Shown one piece after another: positions 42,124 to 50,790 of a stretch of 64,000 nt of DNA. The number at the start of each line of letters is the position of its first letter. Position 1 is the first letter of the stretch. Source of the DNA: Acidobacteriota bacterium. GTDB taxonomy: Bacteria; Acidobacteriota; Blastocatellia; Pyrinomonadales; Pyrinomonadaceae. The position numbers and the translations under genes are program-made. The stretch covers positions 372,001-436,000 of the forward strand of contig JADJOS010000004.1 of assembly GCA_016713675.1 (NCBI GenBank). Reading direction: 5' to 3'. The notes under the pieces are model-generated. The model worked only from the letters and a program-made list of their open reading frames with translations, was not told the origin of the DNA and searched no databases.

Positions 42124-43159
42124 ATGACCAACTTAGAAACTTATTTAGCAAAATTCACGGGAACCGAGTGGCTTGCTGCGGTCGAAGAGATGCTGCCGTG
42201 CATTCATGAGGTTGACCGCAATGCGGTTCAGATCTGGTTCCGCTTTTATCCGGTCGATCTGCATCGGTTTGTCGAAGCCGCCGAAGACCGCGACGCGACG
42301 CTGCACGGATTTGCGATGCAGGGACAGTTCGAACTGAAAGATCAGATCGACACTTCGCATCATTTCTTATACGGCCACCGCTATTGGAAAACGGTAAAAG
42401 CCGCGATCGAGGCTGAGACCGTCGTTTTCAAAGACGAACCCGCAACGCTCGTCGAAGAGATCAAGGCGATCGCCATCGTCGTTGCCGAAAAGCTCGCGGT
42501 CGAACGCCAAATGATCAACGCCATGGTCGCCATCGGCCTCGCGACGCTCAACCAAGTCGGCATTGAAGCCTTCAAAGCCGCCGCCGGCGAGGTCGAAAAA
42601 CCAAAGGCATCATGTCCAAATCGCCCAACGCCGTCATCGCCGAACGCAAAAAGACGCCTCGCAGGGCATCCTCGGTTTTCTCAAAACCGTCAACAAAAAA
42701 TTCGCCATCCATTACGACAACGGCCGCGTCCAAGGCGAATTTGACATCATGAACGAGCAGGAGATCGCCGGTGCTTCGGCTCTCGATCGTTCGAAGGACT
42801 GGCACGCACAGGACGAACGCTGCTGGGAAGGCGTCGTTCCGGTTGAATGCACATCGGCGGCGTGCGGCACGTGCTGGGTCGGCGTCATTGGCGGCGAAGA
42901 AAAGCTCTCGCCCGTCACGCCCCGCGAACAGCGTGCGATGAAGGTCTTCGGCTACAACCAGCCGGAGGGCGACAAACCGTTCATCCGTCTCGCCTGCCAG
43001 GCAAAAGCTACCGGCGACGCGACGATCGTCATTCCGCCCTGGAACGCCGTTTTCGGCAAAAAGGTCTACGGCAACGTCGAAGACGTCGAACTAGAACCAA
43101 ACACAACCTCAGCCAAACGCCTCCGCGAGGTCATCAAATCCGCCACAACCGGCGAATAG
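42124..43159 (+). CDS. 2Fe-2S ferredoxin-domain protein, interrupted by two apparent one-base deletions
   Basis: Three frames join into one protein of about 345 aa. The N-terminal all-helical domain (MTNLETYLAKFTGTEWLAAV...EVEKPK) is of unknown family. After CCAAAGG the frame shifts to MSKSPNAVIAERK, and after the A run near 42645 it shifts again to QGILGFLKTVNKKFAIHYDN. Adding one G and one A to those short runs restores continuity. The C-terminal part has the ferredoxin cysteines C-x4-C-x2-C (CTSAACGTC) and a distal C in RLACQAKA, so it should bind a plant-type [2Fe-2S] cluster. Homopolymer errors are likely; true decay is possible. Confidence 0.75.
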
Positions 43160-43168
43160 GAATTTTTT

Positions 43169-43242
43169 GCCACGAATTACACGAATATCACGAATTGATC
43201 TATTCTTGTTTATTAGTGTTCTTCGTGTAATTCGTGGCTAAA
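43169..43242. repeat. Palindromic repeat (GCCACGAATTACACGAA family) supplying a start codon
   Basis: GCCACGAATTACACGAA at the left is exactly complementary to TTCGTGTAATTCGTGGC at the right end. The right arm contains the GTG that is the only plausible start codon of the downstream permease gene. A second family member lies between accB and accC. Confidence 0.9.
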
Positions 43243-44232
43243 CCTCTTAAGAATCCCGTCTACTACGTCCTCTTCGCCGTCCTGCTCTGGAGCACCGGCG
43301 GGATGTTCATCAAGCTCGCGACAAACCTCGACGCCTATCAGGTCACATTCTTTCGTTCGCTGCTGGCCGCGATCACGGTTCTCGTCATCACCCGTAAAAA
43401 TGGCCTGCGGATCAACGCATTCGGGATAATGTGCAGCGTGATCTACGCAGTGCTGCTGTTCCTGTTCGTCTGGGCGACCAAACACACCACTGCCGCCAAC
43501 GCCATCTTTCTCCAATACACTGCGCCGGTTTATATCCTTATTCTCGCGCCGTTCGTCATCGGCGAAAAATTTCACCTCCGCGATCTCGCGACGGTGATCT
43601 TCTGCATCGCCGGCATGAGCCTCTTCTTCGTCGGCGACCTCTCGATCGGCGATTACCAAGGCAACATCGCCGCCCTCGGCTCCGGCATCTTCCTCGGCCT
43701 CTATATAATGCTCCTGAAGCATCCCAAAGCCGTCGGTACGCAGGCTGCCAGCCTGCCAGACTCCGGCTCCCCTCCTTACCAAGGAGGGGTGGCAGCCGCT
43801 TCGGCTGACGGGGTGGTTCTCTCCTCCGAATCGGAAACCGCTGCTAGTACCGCTGCTTCTGCCGCTGCTTCGCCCCTCAATCCCGTAATAACGGTCATCT
43901 ACGGCAACCTCATCCTCGCCGTCCTGACGCTGCCGAGCGGCATCGCGTCCGCCGCGACGATCACATGGCTCGATTTTGCCGCCGTCGCCTTCCTCGGCAT
44001 ATTCCAGATCGGCATCTCGTACATCCTGTTCATAAAAGGCGTCCGCGGCGGCACAAGACCGCTGGACGCCAGCATAATCGGCTTCATCGAACCGCTCCTA
44101 AATCCCGTCTGGGTCTTCCTCTTCGTCGGCGAACGCCCCTCACAATGGGCACTCCTCGGCGGCACAATAATCATCGCCACCGTCGTCGCCCACACGTTCG
44201 TCCAATATCGACGCCCCGCTGCTCGATCGTAG
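43234..44232 (+). CDS. EamA/DMT-family transporter with repeat-encoded insertion
   Basis: This 332-aa permease has ten hydrophobic helices in two EamA repeats. The first starts NPVYYVLFAVLLWSTGGMFI, and each half ends in the family's GxxxIxxG-like helix. DMT exporters of this type move metabolites or amino acids; the substrate is unknown. The only start is a GTG inside a palindromic repeat. Between helix 5 and helix 6 lie about 50 atypical residues (PPYQGGVAAASADGVVLSS, then an Ala/Ser-rich run). The core of this insert is encoded by an in-frame copy of the dispersed 60-bp repeat at 43763-43825. The following helices are intact, so the protein may still work. Confidence 0.85.
   Translation: MAKPLKNPVYYVLFAVLLWSTGGMFIKLATNLDAYQVTFFRSLLAAITVLVITRKNGLRINAFGIMCSVIYAVLLFLFVWATKHTTAANAIFLQYTAPVYILILAPFVIGEKFHLRDLATVIFCIAGMSLFFVGDLSIGDYQGNIAALGSGIFLGLYIMLLKHPKAVGTQAASLPDSGSPPYQGGVAAASADGVVLSSESETAASTAASAAASPLNPVITVIYGNLILAVLTLPSGIASAATITWLDFAAVAFLGIFQIGISYILFIKGVRGGTRPLDASIIGFIEPLLNPVWVFLFVGERPSQWALLGGTIIIATVVAHTFVQYRRPAARS
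43763..43825. repeat. Dispersed GGAGGGG...GACGGGG repeat, copy inside the EamA gene
   Basis: GGCTCCCCTCCTTACCAAGG, GGTGGCAGCCGCTTCGGCTG and ACGGGGTGGTTCTCTC in succession. CCCCTCC/GGAGGGG and GCCGC/GCGGC-like words form two small hairpins. The copy at 44673-44735 is nearly identical. This one sits in frame within a coding sequence. Confidence 0.9.
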
Positions 44233-44263
44233 ACTCCCGCTGACGACCGACTACTGACCGGTA

Positions 44264-44623
44264 CTAAAAATCAAACAGATCCTTCAAAAACCCCTCTTTC
44301 TTTTTCTTCTTCTCATACTTATACCGGTCATCCGAAGAGTAACGCTCATCCGGCCTATACCGGTCATCCGACTTATAACGCTCGTCCGGCCGATACCGTT
44401 CCTCAACCCTCGGACGCTCCTCCGGCCTGCTCCCCATCTCCCTTTCTCCCATTCTCCCTGTCTCCTCGGCTCCTGGTCTCCCTGTCTCTCCCCTGCCGCC
44501 CTCGATCAACTTATCCAACTCGCCCCTATCCAACCAAACCCCACGGCAAGTAGGACAATAATCGATCTCGATCCCCTGCCTCTCCATCATCAATAAAGTA
44601 GCCTGATCCACCGGACACAACAT
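44264..44623 (-). CDS. TFIIB-type zinc-ribbon protein with low-complexity tail
   Basis: This 119-aa protein starts with the zf-TFIIB domain: CPVDQATLLMMERQGIEIDY, then CPTCRGVWLDRGELDKLIE. The four ligands are C3, a D/C-type position, and the CPTC pair. After residue 45 the chain is low complexity. First comes a Gly/Glu/Arg run encoded by GGGAGA-like DNA repeats (44430-44515). Then a six-residue repeat follows (ERYRPD, ERYKSD, DRYRPD, ERYSSD, DRYKYE), ending in a Lys-rich stretch and GFLKDLFDF. AAGGAGG lies before the ATG. Function unknown; zf-TFIIB proteins of this size are common in this kind of genome. Confidence 0.82.
   Translation of the reverse strand: MLCPVDQATLLMMERQGIEIDYCPTCRGVWLDRGELDKLIEGGRGETGRPGAEETGRMGEREMGSRPEERPRVEERYRPDERYKSDDRYRPDERYSSDDRYKYEKKKKKEGFLKDLFDF
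44430..44515. repeat. CTCCCTTTCTCC-type degenerate tandem repeat inside the zinc-ribbon gene
   Basis: A run of CTCCC, TTTCTCCC, ATTCTCCCTGTCTCC words. The same type of sequence lies in frame within the VWA gene at 60150-60212. Confidence 0.7.
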
Positions 44624-44672
44624 AAAATCCCATTCCTCCTTGATCTAAAATCCAACAATATCTTACCACTTT

Positions 44673-44735
44673 TCCGGCTCCCCTCCTTACCAAGGAGGGG
44701 TGGCGCCGCCTCGGCTGACGGGGTGGTTCTCTCTC
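44673..44735. repeat. Dispersed GGAGGGG...GACGGGG repeat, intergenic copy
   Basis: Nearly identical to the copy at 43763-43825 (GGCTCCCCTCCTTACCAAGG, then GGTGGCGCCGCCTCGGCTG). It lies upstream of the zinc-ribbon gene. Confidence 0.9.
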
Positions 44736-44841
44736 ACGGGCCAAGCCACCTCATTTGCCCGTGTGTCTCCCCTTCTCTCCTTGCTCCCAAACACAAAATA
44801 GACGTATCATCAGCCAGTCCGTTCACAACAGGAGCACGCTA

Positions 44842-45102
44842 ATGCCATTTTTGATCGCCTTATTGGTTCTCGGAGTAGTCGTCGGAGCCGGAATGAATTC
44901 GCTCATGAACAACCGCGGCAACGCCCTCGGCTTCCCCCTGAGCGTCGGCCTCGGAGTCGCGACAAGCGTAATAGCCGGTTGGCTGCTCTTAAACTACGGC
45001 AACCAAATCGTCGGCGAAGGCCCCGAGTCCATCCTGGCCATGATCGCCGCCCCCATCGCCGCCATCATCGCGATCCTCCTAGTCCGAGCCATCAAAAAAT
45101 AG
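44842..45102 (+). CDS. Small GlsB/YeaQ-like membrane protein
   Basis: From the ATG at 44842, chosen for AGGAG 9 nt upstream, this is an 86-aa protein with three hydrophobic helices (PFLIALLVLGVVVGAGM; GFPLSVGLGVATSVIAGWLL; ILAMIAAPIAAIIAILLV). The glycine-rich pattern and length resemble the transglycosylase-associated GlsB/YeaQ/YmgE family, often induced by stress. Similarity was judged by eye only. A longer open frame reaches 44755 without a ribosome site. Confidence 0.7.
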   Translation: MPFLIALLVLGVVVGAGMNSLMNNRGNALGFPLSVGLGVATSVIAGWLLLNYGNQIVGEGPESILAMIAAPIAAIIAILLVRAIKK

Positions 45103-45638
45103 CACGTCGCGTCAACTTGCTCTTCATTGTGCTCCCAGTGAATGGACGTTGAGCCGTCATTCTTCGCCGGCAGGCCGAGAGCTCCATAAAAATTGATGTT
45201 CCCTATCTGAATTTCCTTAGAGGCGGCTTCAGCCGTCTTTCCGCGTTTCGCGGCAAATAGCCACGTTGCTCTAGCACGTGGTTCGATTAGAATGGCCTTC
45301 AAAACGTCTCGAAGATGGGCTCAAGATGGAATGTCCATTTCTTCGAGTACGGGGCTTTTTGCTATTGTGGCTGGCTGCTTTTTTATTGTGACCAAGGCCC
45401 GTTTTGACTGTAGCCAAGGCGTTTTTCGCTGCAACCGGCGGCCAAAGAACTGTCGCCCGAATTTTACGCTCCAAAAACTGATCCCAAAGTCCAAAGCCCA
45501 AAAACCTCCCTTCACTCGCCCGATTCCCTTATGCTGTGATAAGCTATGCGAATATTGCGATGAGCGAGGCTTATACCTCGCGTACTTCTGATTTACTGAG
45601 CAAAAGATCAAAATTATAGCTTTGGAGCGAAAACTATT
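45103..45638. other. Intergenic region with hairpins, no supported gene
   Basis: This 536-bp region holds a CCACGT...ACGTGG hairpin near 45262-45282 and GGCGGCTTCAGCCGTC-type inverted words. Frames on both strands show no recognised family. The minus-strand frame of about 100 codons extends antisense into the GlsB-like gene and is probably not real. GGAG precedes the PEP carboxykinase ATG at its right end. Confidence 0.4.
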
Positions 45639-47525
45639 ATGACTGAACTTAACATCCCGTCGAACGTTACGAACGAAGAACTGATCCGTTGGGTGACCGA
45701 CGCGGTCGAGCTGTGCAAACCGGAGAATGTACACTGGTGCGACGGCTCGGATTGGGAATACGACACATTGTGTTCGGAGATGGTCGCCGCCGGTACATTT
45801 ATCAAGCTGAACGAAGCGAAACGGCCTAATTCATTCCTCGCCCGCTCGCACCCGAGCGACGTTGCCCGCGTCGAGGACCGCACATACATCTGCTCGCTCG
45901 CCAAGGGCGACGCCGGCCCGACCAACAATTGGATGGCACCGACCGAAATGAAGGCCATTCTCAAGAAAAAATTCAACGGCTGTATGCAGGGCCGGACCAT
46001 GTATGTGGTGCCATTTTGCATGGGGCCGATCGGTTCGCCGATCTCGCAGTTTGGTATCGAGATCACCGATTCGCCCTATGTCGCGGTCAATATGAAGATC
46101 ATGACCCGCATGGGTACCAAGGCCATCGATGCTCTCGGCAACGGCGAATTTACACGCTGTCTGCATTCCGTTGGCATGCCACTCGCCGCCGGCCAAGCCG
46201 ATGTCGCGTGGCCTTGCTCGCCGGACCCGAAAGACAAATACATCGTTCACTTTCCCGAGGAAAATTCGATCGTCTCGTACGGCTCAGGCTACGGCGGCAA
46301 CGCACTGCTCGGCAAGAAATGCCTTGCCCTGCGCATCGCTTCGAACCTCGGCAGAGCTCAGGGTTGGCTCGCCGAACACATGCTGATCGTCGGCGTTAAA
46401 TCGCCCGACGGCCGCAAAGATTACGTCTGTGCTGCGTTCCCGTCGGCGTGCGGCAAGACCAATTTCGCGATGCTCATTCCGCCTAAGGAATTCGTCGAAG
46501 AAGGCTGGGAGATTACCACGGTCGGCGACGATATCGCCTGGATCAAACCCAACGAAAACGGAAAACTCCACGCCATTAACCCGGAGAACGGCTTCTTCGG
46601 CGTTGCTCCGGGCACGAATTACTCGACCAACCCTAACGCGATGGAGTCGATCAAGGAAAACACGATCTTCACCAACGTCGCGTTGACCGACGACGGCGAC
46701 GTCTGGTGGGAAGGCATGGACGGCGAACCGCCTGCACACGCCATCGATTGGCAAGGCAACGATTGGACGCCTGCAAGCGACGGCAAGGCCGCACACGCAA
46801 ATTCGCGATTCACCGCACCGATCGACCAATGCCCTGTTGCCGACGAGAACTTCAACGATCCAAACGGAGTGCCGGTCTCAGCATTCATCTTCGGCGGAAG
46901 GCGCAACAGTGTCGTTCCGCTTATCCAACAGTCCTTTAATTGGGCCTTTGGGGTATATCAGGCCGCGACCATGGGATCAGAGCAGACGGCTGCCGCCTTC
47001 GGAAATATTGGCGAGGTCCGCCGCGACCCGTTCGCCATGCTGCCGTTTGCCGGTTATCACATGGGTGATTATTTCTCACATTGGCTTAATTTCGGACGAC
47101 AGATCCCTGATCCTCCGCGGATCTTTTCGGTCAATTGGTTCCTCAAGGATGAGGATGGTAAATTCGCATGGCCTGGCTACGGCGAAAACATGCGTGTCCT
47201 CAAGTGGATCGTCGAACGTTCGCGAGGGCTGTCAAAAGGCACTGAAACACCGCTGGGATGGATGCCTCGTTACGAAGATATGGACTGGCGCGGACTCGAT
47301 TTCAGCCGCGAACAGTTTGACAAGGTCATGACTATCGATCGCGATTTGTGGCTCAAGGAGATCGCGATGCACGACGACCTCTTCTTCCAGTTATACGACC
47401 GGTTACCTAAGGAAATGACCTTTATGCGTGAGTTGCTTGTCTCAAACCTCTGGCGTTCGCCCGAGCTCGGCCTCGCCGCACCACGTGTCGAAGCCGAGGA
47501 ATCGGTCAAGGCAGTGAGCCAGTAG
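45639..47525 (+). CDS. pckG: Phosphoenolpyruvate carboxykinase (GTP)
   Basis: This 628-aa enzyme converts oxaloacetate plus GTP to PEP, CO2 and GDP at the start of gluconeogenesis. GTP-type signatures are visible: the substrate loop GRTMYVVPFCMGPIGSPIS, the kinase-1 loop with the reactive cysteine (FPSACGKTNFAML, about residues 266-278), and DDIAWIK. FGGRRNSVVPLIQQSFNWAFGVY follows. Length and motifs match GTP-PEPCK rather than the ATP form. It is a single gene with a terminator after it. Confidence 0.97.
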   Translation: MTELNIPSNVTNEELIRWVTDAVELCKPENVHWCDGSDWEYDTLCSEMVAAGTFIKLNEAKRPNSFLARSHPSDVARVEDRTYICSLAKGDAGPTNNWMAPTEMKAILKKKFNGCMQGRTMYVVPFCMGPIGSPISQFGIEITDSPYVAVNMKIMTRMGTKAIDALGNGEFTRCLHSVGMPLAAGQADVAWPCSPDPKDKYIVHFPEENSIVSYGSGYGGNALLGKKCLALRIASNLGRAQGWLAEHMLIVGVKSPDGRKDYVCAAFPSACGKTNFAMLIPPKEFVEEGWEITTVGDDIAWIKPNENGKLHAINPENGFFGVAPGTNYSTNPNAMESIKENTIFTNVALTDDGDVWWEGMDGEPPAHAIDWQGNDWTPASDGKAAHANSRFTAPIDQCPVADENFNDPNGVPVSAFIFGGRRNSVVPLIQQSFNWAFGVYQAATMGSEQTAAAFGNIGEVRRDPFAMLPFAGYHMGDYFSHWLNFGRQIPDPPRIFSVNWFLKDEDGKFAWPGYGENMRVLKWIVERSRGLSKGTETPLGWMPRYEDMDWRGLDFSREQFDKVMTIDRDLWLKEIAMHDDLFFQLYDRLPKEMTFMRELLVSNLWRSPELGLAAPRVEAEESVKAVSQ

Positions 47526-47549
47526 ATCTTCATCGATCCATCATTACGA

Positions 47550-47583
47550 TAAAGGCGGCTTTGTTAAGGCCGCCTTTTCGTTT
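47550..47583 (+). terminator. Rho-independent terminator of pckG
   Basis: AAGGCGGC and GCCGCCTT form the stem with an 8-9-nt loop, followed by TTCGTTTT. It lies 25 bp after the pckG stop. Confidence 0.85.
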
Positions 47584-47598
47584 TAACATTACATACCA

Positions 47599-48381
47599 AT
47601 GAGCAACGCCAATAAATATAGCCGCTTTCGATTTGCCCGTGGCCCTTTGGCGTCTGTTTACGAGAATGAAGAGACACGTAGACCTGACTTTCCGCTTCAC
47701 GAAGAGATGTCAAAGCGGCGGTTTCCCGTTCGAATTCTCAGATATTGGTGGCTAAACCTCGTGATACATGAAGAGGCAAAAAAGCTGGGGCGTCCGCTGA
47801 CGATCGTCGATGTAGGCAGCGACCGCGGCACCATCAAACGGCTTATTTCACCGATCGACGGTGCAAAATGGATCGGGCTTGATATAGACATATCCCGCGA
47901 AGGGATCGAACTCGCTAAGTATGACGAATTGGTAAAATGCGACTTTGACGCAGGCTTGGCTTTGCCGGACGGAGTCGCCGACATCGTTATTTGTTCCCAC
48001 GTTCTCGAACATTTGCCGCGGCCTGAATTTACCATGGCCGAGATCAATCGAATAATGAAGCCCGGCGGCATGCTGCTTGTCGGTGTGCCGGTAAAGCTGA
48101 AGTTATTCGCAAAGATCCGCGAATATCAATTTGGAAAACAGCTCAAGGCCGGAACCCGCACCAAATGGCAGCACGTACGTGTTTACTGGAAAAAACGGCT
48201 GGAAAGCCTGGCTCGAAGTTCGGGCTTTGAGGTTGAGTTCTCGAGCGGTACTGCCATCATCAGGAAAAAGGGCAGCAGGCTCGAAGACCATGCGGGATGG
48301 ATCAGGATCAATCAGGTCTTTGCTGCTCTTTTTCCGGCAATGGGACAAGAGATCTGCATGCAGCTTCGAAAGCCTGAATAG
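47599..48381 (+). CDS. Class I SAM-dependent methyltransferase
   Basis: This 260-aa protein has SAM-binding motif I LTIVDVGSDRGTIKRL (about residues 72-87) and an acidic D near strand 2 (LDIDISREG). The Methyltransf_11-type motif is VICSHVLEHLPRPEFTMAEI, then KPGGMLLVGVPVK. Substrate cannot be predicted from the sequence. The first 65 residues and the tail beyond 190 are basic. It stands alone between a terminator and a convergent secreted-protein gene. Confidence 0.85.
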   Translation: MSNANKYSRFRFARGPLASVYENEETRRPDFPLHEEMSKRRFPVRILRYWWLNLVIHEEAKKLGRPLTIVDVGSDRGTIKRLISPIDGAKWIGLDIDISREGIELAKYDELVKCDFDAGLALPDGVADIVICSHVLEHLPRPEFTMAEINRIMKPGGMLLVGVPVKLKLFAKIREYQFGKQLKAGTRTKWQHVRVYWKKRLESLARSSGFEVEFSSGTAIIRKKGSRLEDHAGWIRINQVFAALFPAMGQEICMQLRKPE

Positions 48382-48415
48382 CCCGTCGACAATTTCATAT
48401 CCCGGCATTAAGCAT

Positions 48416-48450
48416 AAAAAAGAGGCCCCGTCTGCAAAACGGGGCCTCGG
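48416..48450. terminator. Bidirectional-type terminator between methyltransferase and secreted-protein genes
   Basis: GAGGCCCCGT and ACGGGGCCTC form a 10-bp stem with a 7-nt loop. A T-tract follows on the minus strand (TTTTTTATG), so it chiefly serves the leftward gene ending at 48484. Confidence 0.9.
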
Positions 48451-48483
48451 TCCATTGTATATCGATCGCTGACGAGCGTTTAA

Positions 48484-50241
48484 TTAGCGCTTCGTTTTGA
48501 TCGTTTGATCAATAAGGTTCGTAGGGCCGCGATCGATATTTGCGATATAGATTCCGCCCCATCCATTTTCCGCGTCTGCCATGCTTGCGGTGATCGCAAG
48601 TTTGTTTCCGCGGAAACCATCTCGCTCGATTCCTACCCCGACGATCGGTAACACACCTCCGGGGATCGACGGGTCAAGAACATCGCTGTTCATTCCGGTC
48701 TCAACCAAAACGGTGATCGGCATCTGCGATATTCCATCTCTCATGTAGATGCCGTCGATCGGATTAATATATTCCCCATCTTCGTTCTGGGCGCCGGTTC
48801 GGGCCTTAAACACTACGACTCCATCTGATTCAGCGATAAATGCAGTGGAACGCCATCTTGGAGGTTCTTCTTCACCACCTTCTTCCTCGGTGCCGACTCC
48901 CGGAGGTCGTCCTGAATAACCCCAAAACGTAAAGTCATTGAAATCGCTGTTCGTATCCGAAACGAGATAACCGTGATTGGTATAAGTGTCATAAACAAAT
49001 ATGCCTTGATTCAGCATCACTTGCTTGTCCTGATACCAGCGGTTTGTTTCCGGATCGAATATGCTGTTTGGGTCCACACCCTCACAGTAAGCAATAATAT
49101 CCGCGTTTCCATCTGCCGGGCAGAAAAGCCGTACTGTCTTGGTCTCATAACCCCATGCTCCCCAGAATGCAACATACCGACCGTCAAACGCTAAGCCTTC
49201 GCCTATACGTGTCAGGCCCGGCATCTTGACTCCGGACACTGGTTCACCGATGCCGACCAGAGTTCGAAGTTTTGGGGCTTGAGCAAGCGGAGCCATGTAG
49301 ATACCGCCGTAATTCGGATTGTCCTCATTATCGAGTCCCGTGAAAACAACTTCATTTCCATAGATCGACGGTGGTGCTGTCGAGCCAAATGTCATTGCCC
49401 TAAAGCTCGGCGGGGCATTTGGAATGTCCGTGTCGGAACTCGCGATCATCACGACCGACTCTTTTCCGCCTCCGGGCGTGTTTAGGAGGTCTCGATAGAA
49501 TATTCCCGTTTTGCCAACATTATTGATCGTGAAATTGCCCTTAAATGCAATATTCCCGTTGTCTGAAATGGCTGGGGAACCGGGATAAACATCAAATGCC
49601 ACTGCGGGATCCGTTCCCGGCACCGCATGCATGCCAAAACCTGGAGCCATACCGATCTTTGCCGTTCCGGTGAACAGGAGTCCGCCGTTGTATTGGACAT
49701 AAATACCGGTCGTGCCGACCCGGGTCTCACTTCCGTCGGGAAGTAGATATGTATACATCGGCTTATGGTTGCCTCGAGTAGCGATGTAGTCTGTGTTTGC
49801 TGCGATCCTAGGTATCGCCGAAAATTCCTGGAACTGCGTTTCCAGATTATTTGGATACGGGACAAATGTGCTCAGATCCGCAACTTCGAAGATCTTACCT
49901 TTCGGATATTGTCTGTAATATATCCCTGTCTGTCGCTGTCCACTGCCTGTGCTGCGGGCTCGAAACACGATGGTGCCGTTCGAATTGATCGACGGCTGGC
50001 CATAACTGCTAAAGATCCTGTCGCTGTTTGGCATCGTGTAGCTATTGTTAACGATCGTACTCCACTGGATCGGAGCAAGAGCGAAACGATCTGACGTATA
50101 TCTCACCGCCGTCACGCCGTTTTGTGGCGGAGTGTACACTGAAGTCCGGCGGTCATTGGCCGCGGACATTGGGACGAAATAGAATATTGAGATTCCGACC
50201 GCTAAAACAAGAGCGGAAATTAAAATTGTTTTGACTTTCAT
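48484..50241 (-). CDS. Large secreted repeat protein of unknown function
   Basis: This 585-aa protein has a signal peptide (residues 1-28). The rest is a series of related beta-rich repeats. Each contains a pattern like SINSNGTIVFRA, AISDNGNIAFKG or GNEVVFTG, followed by TGIYY(R/M)-type segments with short acidic loops. This resembles the DUF7453/choice-of-anchor secreted beta-propellers common in environmental bacteria. AGGAGGTGA is placed ideally before the ATG, so expression may be high. A Glu-rich linker (GTEEEGGEEEPP) lies near residue 465. No catalytic residues stand out. Confidence 0.75.
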   Translation of the reverse strand: MKVKTILISALVLAVGISIFYFVPMSAANDRRTSVYTPPQNGVTAVRYTSDRFALAPIQWSTIVNNSYTMPNSDRIFSSYGQPSINSNGTIVFRARSTGSGQRQTGIYYRQYPKGKIFEVADLSTFVPYPNNLETQFQEFSAIPRIAANTDYIATRGNHKPMYTYLLPDGSETRVGTTGIYVQYNGGLLFTGTAKIGMAPGFGMHAVPGTDPAVAFDVYPGSPAISDNGNIAFKGNFTINNVGKTGIFYRDLLNTPGGGKESVVMIASSDTDIPNAPPSFRAMTFGSTAPPSIYGNEVVFTGLDNEDNPNYGGIYMAPLAQAPKLRTLVGIGEPVSGVKMPGLTRIGEGLAFDGRYVAFWGAWGYETKTVRLFCPADGNADIIAYCEGVDPNSIFDPETNRWYQDKQVMLNQGIFVYDTYTNHGYLVSDTNSDFNDFTFWGYSGRPPGVGTEEEGGEEEPPRWRSTAFIAESDGVVVFKARTGAQNEDGEYINPIDGIYMRDGISQMPITVLVETGMNSDVLDPSIPGGVLPIVGVGIERDGFRGNKLAITASMADAENGWGGIYIANIDRGPTNLIDQTIKTKR

Positions 50242-50790
50242 GATTCACCTCCTCGATCATGCTTGCGCCGGTGAATAGTCGTGATCGATTGATTGACTGA
50301 TCGCCGTCAGGGCCAGAAGGTCACATTCCATATAAAGCCCGGTCGGCTTGTGAACGGCAATGTTGCCGAAATAGAGTTCAATAAGCAAAAAATACAAAAT
50401 AGTAATTCAAATAACTCCGCTCTTACCTAGTGCAAATAATGTGCCGCTCTCATTGTGAATTTGATTTGATCTTTATGCAATTCGGAGCATTTTGGGGATA
50501 CTTTTCGCGAACCCGGATCGGTTCGAACTATTAGTTCTGATAGATCGTGAATTTTTTCACAGTCGACTGTGGAACTTTCATCGCCTACGACCGATTGCCT
50601 CCGACAATTGATCCACGGTTCTACCGACTTGACCACCGGAGATCGGTCATTTCAACACTCGTTTTCGATTCCGCATGGGCATCAAACTTGCGTCATCAAT
50701 TGTGGCAACGAACAAGCCGGCTCGATCGTATGGAAATGTCTCCGCACGATCATGGCTGTTCGACCGAATGAATGAAAAGGAGGTCCTATA
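50242..50790. other. Divergent promoter region with clustered dyad sites
   Basis: This 549-bp spacer between two genes for secreted proteins holds CGAACC-6-GGTTCG at 50508-50525, GAACT-3-AGTTC at 50525-50537, and the perfect palindrome CACAGTCGACTGTG at 50558-50571. They are good candidates for operators. No gene is seen. Confidence 0.5.

Noticed and set aside
44994..45302. 102-codon minus-strand frame
   Set aside because: About a third of it is antisense to the GlsB-like gene, there is no good ribosome site, and no family is recognised.
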